Source: SHLQ01 sp964562985 (GTDB taxonomy: Bacteria; Actinomycetota; Acidimicrobiia; Acidimicrobiales; SHLQ01). From it: DNA of 8,012 nt. Location of the stretch: positions 1 to 8,012 of the forward strand of contig CAZLWE010000097.1 of the NCBI GenBank assembly GCA_964562985.1, given 5' to 3'. Below, piece after piece: positions 5,603 to 8,012 of the stretch. The position numbers and the translations under genes were made by a program. The first letter of the stretch is position 1, and each line of letters begins with the position of its first letter. The notes beneath the pieces were generated by a model, which saw only the letters and a list, made by a program, of their open reading frames with translations, was not told where the DNA came from and did not search any database.

Positions 5603-6499
5603 ATGGGGACACAGGACCAGGGAGCTGAGGCACAACGAAAGCCTCGGAGATCAGACCGCCGATCATTCGTGACGAAGACCGCGGCGGCGACCGGTGCGAT
5701 ATGGACCGCGCCAATCGTTCTGGGAATGCTCGAGCCCGTAGCGGCAGCAACCCCATCGAATGGATGCCCGTTCACCTTCTGCTTCGACGACGGAACCACC
5801 GAGGGATGGGTTATCGACAATGGCGCCGGTGCCGGGAATGGCTTGTGGAACGTCAACAACAGCCGATCGGTTAGCCCCACCTTCTCGCTTCACTACGGCA
5901 CTGGGTTCGGCGGCAACTACAACACCGGTACGAGAAACGCCGGGACCGTAACAAGCCCTTCTTTTGTGGTTCCTGCTAGCGGAGGCGCTCTCTCGTTCGA
6001 TATCTGGCGCGAGGTCGAGGCCTTCGGCTCCGGAACTTGGGACGAATTTTCCGTCTCGATCTTGCCGAGCGGCACCGTGGAATACGCAGTCTCAAGAGAC
6101 GGTGGAACTGGAGGACTCTTCGAGCCGATCTCGATCGACCTCGCGGCATACGCCGGAACCTCCATCCAAGTGGTCTTCGCTTTTGATACTAATGATGCCC
6201 AGTTCAACGACTTCGAGGGCATCTACGTCGACAACGTGATGATTCCTTGCAACACGCCCCCGGCACCGCCAGCTACTGGATTGAGCGCCACGAACTCCAC
6301 GAACTGGCCCGATGATGACCCTGGATTCGTTGTCGAGTCGCCGCAGCTTTCCCAGGCGATCGGAGTGGTCGGACCTGATCTTCAAGCGTTCACCGCCGCT
6401 GGGTCATCAGATGGAAAAGCGAAGTCCAACAGCTACTTCCCGGAGCGGCCAGCCCCGACGTCTAGCGAACTCCGTAGAAGAACAAACGCAACGCGCTGA
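5603..6499 (+). CDS. Tat-exported protein with a single jelly-roll (MAM/immune-inhibitor-A-like) domain
   Basis: This 298-aa secreted protein has no function I recognise. Residues 15-50 form a twin-arginine signal: DRRSFVTK (18-25), a hydrophobic stretch with GAIWTAPIVLGML, then VAAAT with an AxA-type cleavage site, so it should be exported folded. Residues about 55-216 resemble the beta-sandwich domain seen in MAM and immune-inhibitor-A-like proteins: FDDGTTEGWVIDNG (61-74), a serine-rich SPTFSLHYG strand (91-99), GTVTSPSFVVP (114-124), the long jelly-roll strands, and the closing NDFEGIYVDNVMI (202-214). C55, C60 and C216 may form a disulfide after export. Residues 217-298 are a Pro/Ser/Asn-rich tail ending in a basic SELRRRTNATR. 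There is no protease or hydrolase domain, so the protein probably binds or shields something at the cell surface. I chose ATG 5603 because it places the RR motif 18 residues in; a TTG at 5546 in the same frame would add 19 residues. No leaderless -10 box is visible. Confidence 0.72.
   Translation: MGTQDQGAEAQRKPRRSDRRSFVTKTAAATGAIWTAPIVLGMLEPVAAATPSNGCPFTFCFDDGTTEGWVIDNGAGAGNGLWNVNNSRSVSPTFSLHYGTGFGGNYNTGTRNAGTVTSPSFVVPASGGALSFDIWREVEAFGSGTWDEFSVSILPSGTVEYAVSRDGGTGGLFEPISIDLAAYAGTSIQVVFAFDTNDAQFNDFEGIYVDNVMIPCNTPPAPPATGLSATNSTNWPDDDPGFVVESPQLSQAIGVVGPDLQAFTAAGSSDGKAKSNSYFPERPAPTSSELRRRTNATR
6288..6305 (+). repeat. 9-bp perfect tandem duplication (CCACGAACT twice)
   Basis: CCACGAACT at 6288-6296 is repeated without a gap at 6297-6305. 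It lies in the tail of the Tat protein gene and keeps the frame, giving the repeated residues TNS-TNW. Its location in low-complexity sequence after the folded domain suggests slippage. Confidence 0.8.
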
Positions 6500-6505
6500 G
6501 CACGT

Positions 6506-6531
6506 CCTACGAGTGGCACCTCACGTAGGCT
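6506..6531 (+). promoter_or_regulatory. Leaderless promoter of the MFS exporter gene (TAGGCT) with inverted repeat
   Basis: TAGGCT (6526-6531) ends 7 nt before the GTG start at 6539, predicting a leaderless mRNA. ACGTAGGCT here is identical to the box upstream of the mycothiol-enzyme gene. CCTACG (6506-6511) and CGTAGG (6524-6529) form perfect 6-bp inverted arms with a 12-bp spacer, the right arm covering the -10 box, which could be a regulator site. The promoter begins only 7 bp after the Tat-protein stop codon. Confidence 0.55.
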
Positions 6532-6538
6532 CGCGGCA

Positions 6539-7975
6539 GTGACACAACCTGACCACTCGGCGACAAGCCCCGAGCTTGAGCCGATCGACCGACAAGCGTG
6601 GGTCGCACTTATCGTCACCACCCTGGCGATCTTCTTTGTGGTCGTCAACGTGTCGTCGGTGAACGTCGCGTTCCCCTCAATCCGTGACGACTTTGGTGTC
6701 TCCGACGTCCAACTCAGTTGGGTCATTGGCGCGTACAACATTGCCGTCGGGTCATTGCTCATGTTCGCAGGACGGCTCGCCGACAGCCTGGGCCGAAAGC
6801 GGGTGTTCCTACCCGGTGTCGCCATCTTTGGAATCGGGTCCGTGCTTTCCGCGATATCCCCGGCGGTCGGTTGGCTCATCGGCGGACGCGTCGTCCAAGC
6901 GATCGGCGGATCGGTCATCCTCGCCGCTGGGTTCGCGGTGGTCCTACCCGAGTTTCCGCCCTCACGACGAAGCACTGCCGTAGGCATCGCCGGAGCTTCG
7001 GGAGCGCTTGGCGGTGTGGTCGGGCCGGTCGTCGGATCCCTAATTATCGACATCTTCTCGTGGCGAGGAATCTTCTGGCTGAACGTGCCGCTCGTGCTCC
7101 TCGTATTGGTGCTGGGCCCTCGGCTTCTCAACGAATCAAAAGACCCTGCCGCAACCGGGCGTATCGACCTCATCGGCGTGGTGCTCGGGACGTCCTCGGT
7201 TGCCATCGTGATGTTCGCCATCGTCCAAACTGACGCGTGGGGTCTCGCCGATCCACGGATCATCGGTCTGCTCCTCGTCGGGATCGCACTCGTACCGCTA
7301 CTGCTGTGGCGTTCTCGCCGACATCCCGAGCCGCTCATCGAACTCGATCTGTTTCGCTACCGATCGTTTTCGAGCACGAACCTCGGCGTCACCTTCTACG
7401 GGCTGGCCTTCGTACCCGGGTTCATCGTGAACTCGCTGCTGCTCCAAGACGTGTGGGACCTTCCCATTCGCCAAGTCGGTCTATTGCTCGCGCCAGCTCC
7501 GCTCCTCGCCGGGTTCGTTTCTGTGGCGACCGGGCGTCTCGCCGACCGCTACGGGCATCGCTGGATTCTCACTGGCGGCTGCCTTCTCACGGCCATCGCT
7601 CACGTCCTGTTCGTCTTCCTCCTCGATGAACGCGCCACTCCATTCAGCCGCTATCTCCCGATCTCGCTAGTGATCGGACTCGGCGTTGGGCTGACCGTGG
7701 CCACCTGGTCGGGCGCAGGAATCAGCGACGTACCCCAGGCCAAGTTCGGTGTGGCGGGAGCGACGTTCAACACGCTTCGCCAAGCCGCAACCGGCCTCGG
7801 TGTCTCGGTCGTCATCGCACTAATCGCGCTGGCCGCGGATACCACGACCATCCAAGGAATCCGCTGGGCCTACATCTTTGTTACCGCCGCCTATGTGCTC
7901 TCCGCGCTCAGCGTCTTTGCGACGTTCCCTGCTGGATCTGCCGCACAGCGTGTCGCGGACGCTGAGCGCTCCTAG
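6539..7975 (+). CDS. DHA2-family MFS exporter, 14 transmembrane segments (EmrB/QacA type)
   Basis: This 478-aa integral membrane protein has hydrophobic segments consistent with 14 helices, the DHA2 drug/proton antiporter layout. Motif A is GRLADSLGRKR (78-88), with a degenerate second copy GRLADRYGH (332-340) in the other half. The antiporter motif C region in helix 5 is GASGALGGVVGPVVGSL (152-168). RGIFWLNVPL (176-185) is typical after helix 5. Helix 1 carries VVNVSSVNVAFP, where most DHA2 proteins have LDxTIVNVALP; the membrane-embedded Asp is N37 here, which may change proton coupling. Such proteins export drugs, dyes, lipids or metabolites, and no substrate is predictable. The GTG start is supported by the TAGGCT box 7 nt upstream. 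No TetR- or MarR-type regulator gene is adjacent inside the window. Confidence 0.92.
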   Translation: MTQPDHSATSPELEPIDRQAWVALIVTTLAIFFVVVNVSSVNVAFPSIRDDFGVSDVQLSWVIGAYNIAVGSLLMFAGRLADSLGRKRVFLPGVAIFGIGSVLSAISPAVGWLIGGRVVQAIGGSVILAAGFAVVLPEFPPSRRSTAVGIAGASGALGGVVGPVVGSLIIDIFSWRGIFWLNVPLVLLVLVLGPRLLNESKDPAATGRIDLIGVVLGTSSVAIVMFAIVQTDAWGLADPRIIGLLLVGIALVPLLLWRSRRHPEPLIELDLFRYRSFSSTNLGVTFYGLAFVPGFIVNSLLLQDVWDLPIRQVGLLLAPAPLLAGFVSVATGRLADRYGHRWILTGGCLLTAIAHVLFVFLLDERATPFSRYLPISLVIGLGVGLTVATWSGAGISDVPQAKFGVAGATFNTLRQAATGLGVSVVIALIALAADTTTIQGIRWAYIFVTAAYVLSALSVFATFPAGSAAQRVADAERS

Positions 7976-8012
7976 CTGACCTCGATCGGCGGGTCGGGTC
8001 GATCGAGATCAG
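7976..8012 (+). terminator. Strong hairpin immediately after the MFS gene
   Basis: CTGACCTCGATC (7976-7987) and GATCGAGATCAG (8001-8012) pair with a single mismatch. The stem extends inward by G-C, G-U and C-G pairs, giving about 15 bp and a 7-nt loop. It starts at the base after the TAG stop codon. The window ends at the foot of the stem, so a following T-tract cannot be seen; the hairpin could serve a convergent gene as well. Confidence 0.6.

Noticed and set aside
6433..7338. Minus-strand open frame of 301 codons opposite the MFS gene
   Set aside because: It is Thr/Pro/Arg-rich low-complexity sequence lacking domains; the opposite strand encodes clear MFS motifs.
887..7975. A single resistance or biosynthetic cluster spanning all plus-strand genes
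   Set aside because: The exporter, VOC, Tat and MFS genes have separate start signals and spacers of about 40-270 bp, and no core biosynthetic enzyme is present.

Overview
The window looks like chromosome from a high-GC actinobacterium, plausibly of the Acidimicrobiia type, but no gene here fixes the taxon. Three things support this. There is a mycothiol-dependent enzyme family member, and mycothiol is the actinobacterial thiol. Base composition is GC-rich. Four transcription units have a TANNNT -10 box only 6-7 nt before the start codon, which is the leaderless mRNA layout common in Actinobacteria. I see no tRNA, rRNA, CRISPR array, insertion sequence or phage gene.

Layout. Bases 1-182 hold no convincing gene. 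Bases 183-778 (minus strand) are a VapBC-type toxin-antitoxin pair. The antitoxin has a strong, apparently leaderless promoter with an inverted repeat over its -10 box. The PIN toxin starts at a TTG that overlaps the antitoxin stop. A 108-bp divergent region separates this pair from a plus-strand two-gene operon at 887-2847: a mycothiol-dependent (maleylpyruvate-isomerase-like) enzyme, overlapped by ATGA with a class V, cysteine-desulfurase-like PLP enzyme. After a 268-bp spacer come a half-size ABC exporter (3116-4996), a small VOC/glyoxalase-fold protein with a good Shine-Dalgarno (5111-5497), a Tat-exported single jelly-roll domain protein (5603-6499) and a 14-TM DHA2-type MFS exporter (6539-7975). 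A strong hairpin directly follows the MFS stop codon at the window edge.

How the genes fit together. Only two sets are tightly linked by sequence: vapB-vapC, and the mycothiol enzyme with the PLP enzyme. In the second set both genes belong to families that handle thiols or sulfur chemistry, so a shared thiol-conjugate pathway is a reasonable but unproven inference. The ABC exporter, VOC protein and MFS exporter belong to families often linked to export or resistance, but each appears to have its own expression signals, so they may simply be neighbours.

The most notable details are amino-acid replacements at positions normally acidic or catalytic: Glu to Gln in the PIN toxin, Asp to Asn in TM1 of the MFS protein, no catalytic Cys in the desulfurase-like protein, and no C-terminal metal-ligand Glu in the VOC protein. 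I found no clear evidence of a wholly new multigene system. The best candidates for follow-up are the mycothiol/PLP operon and the free-standing Tat-exported jelly-roll protein.
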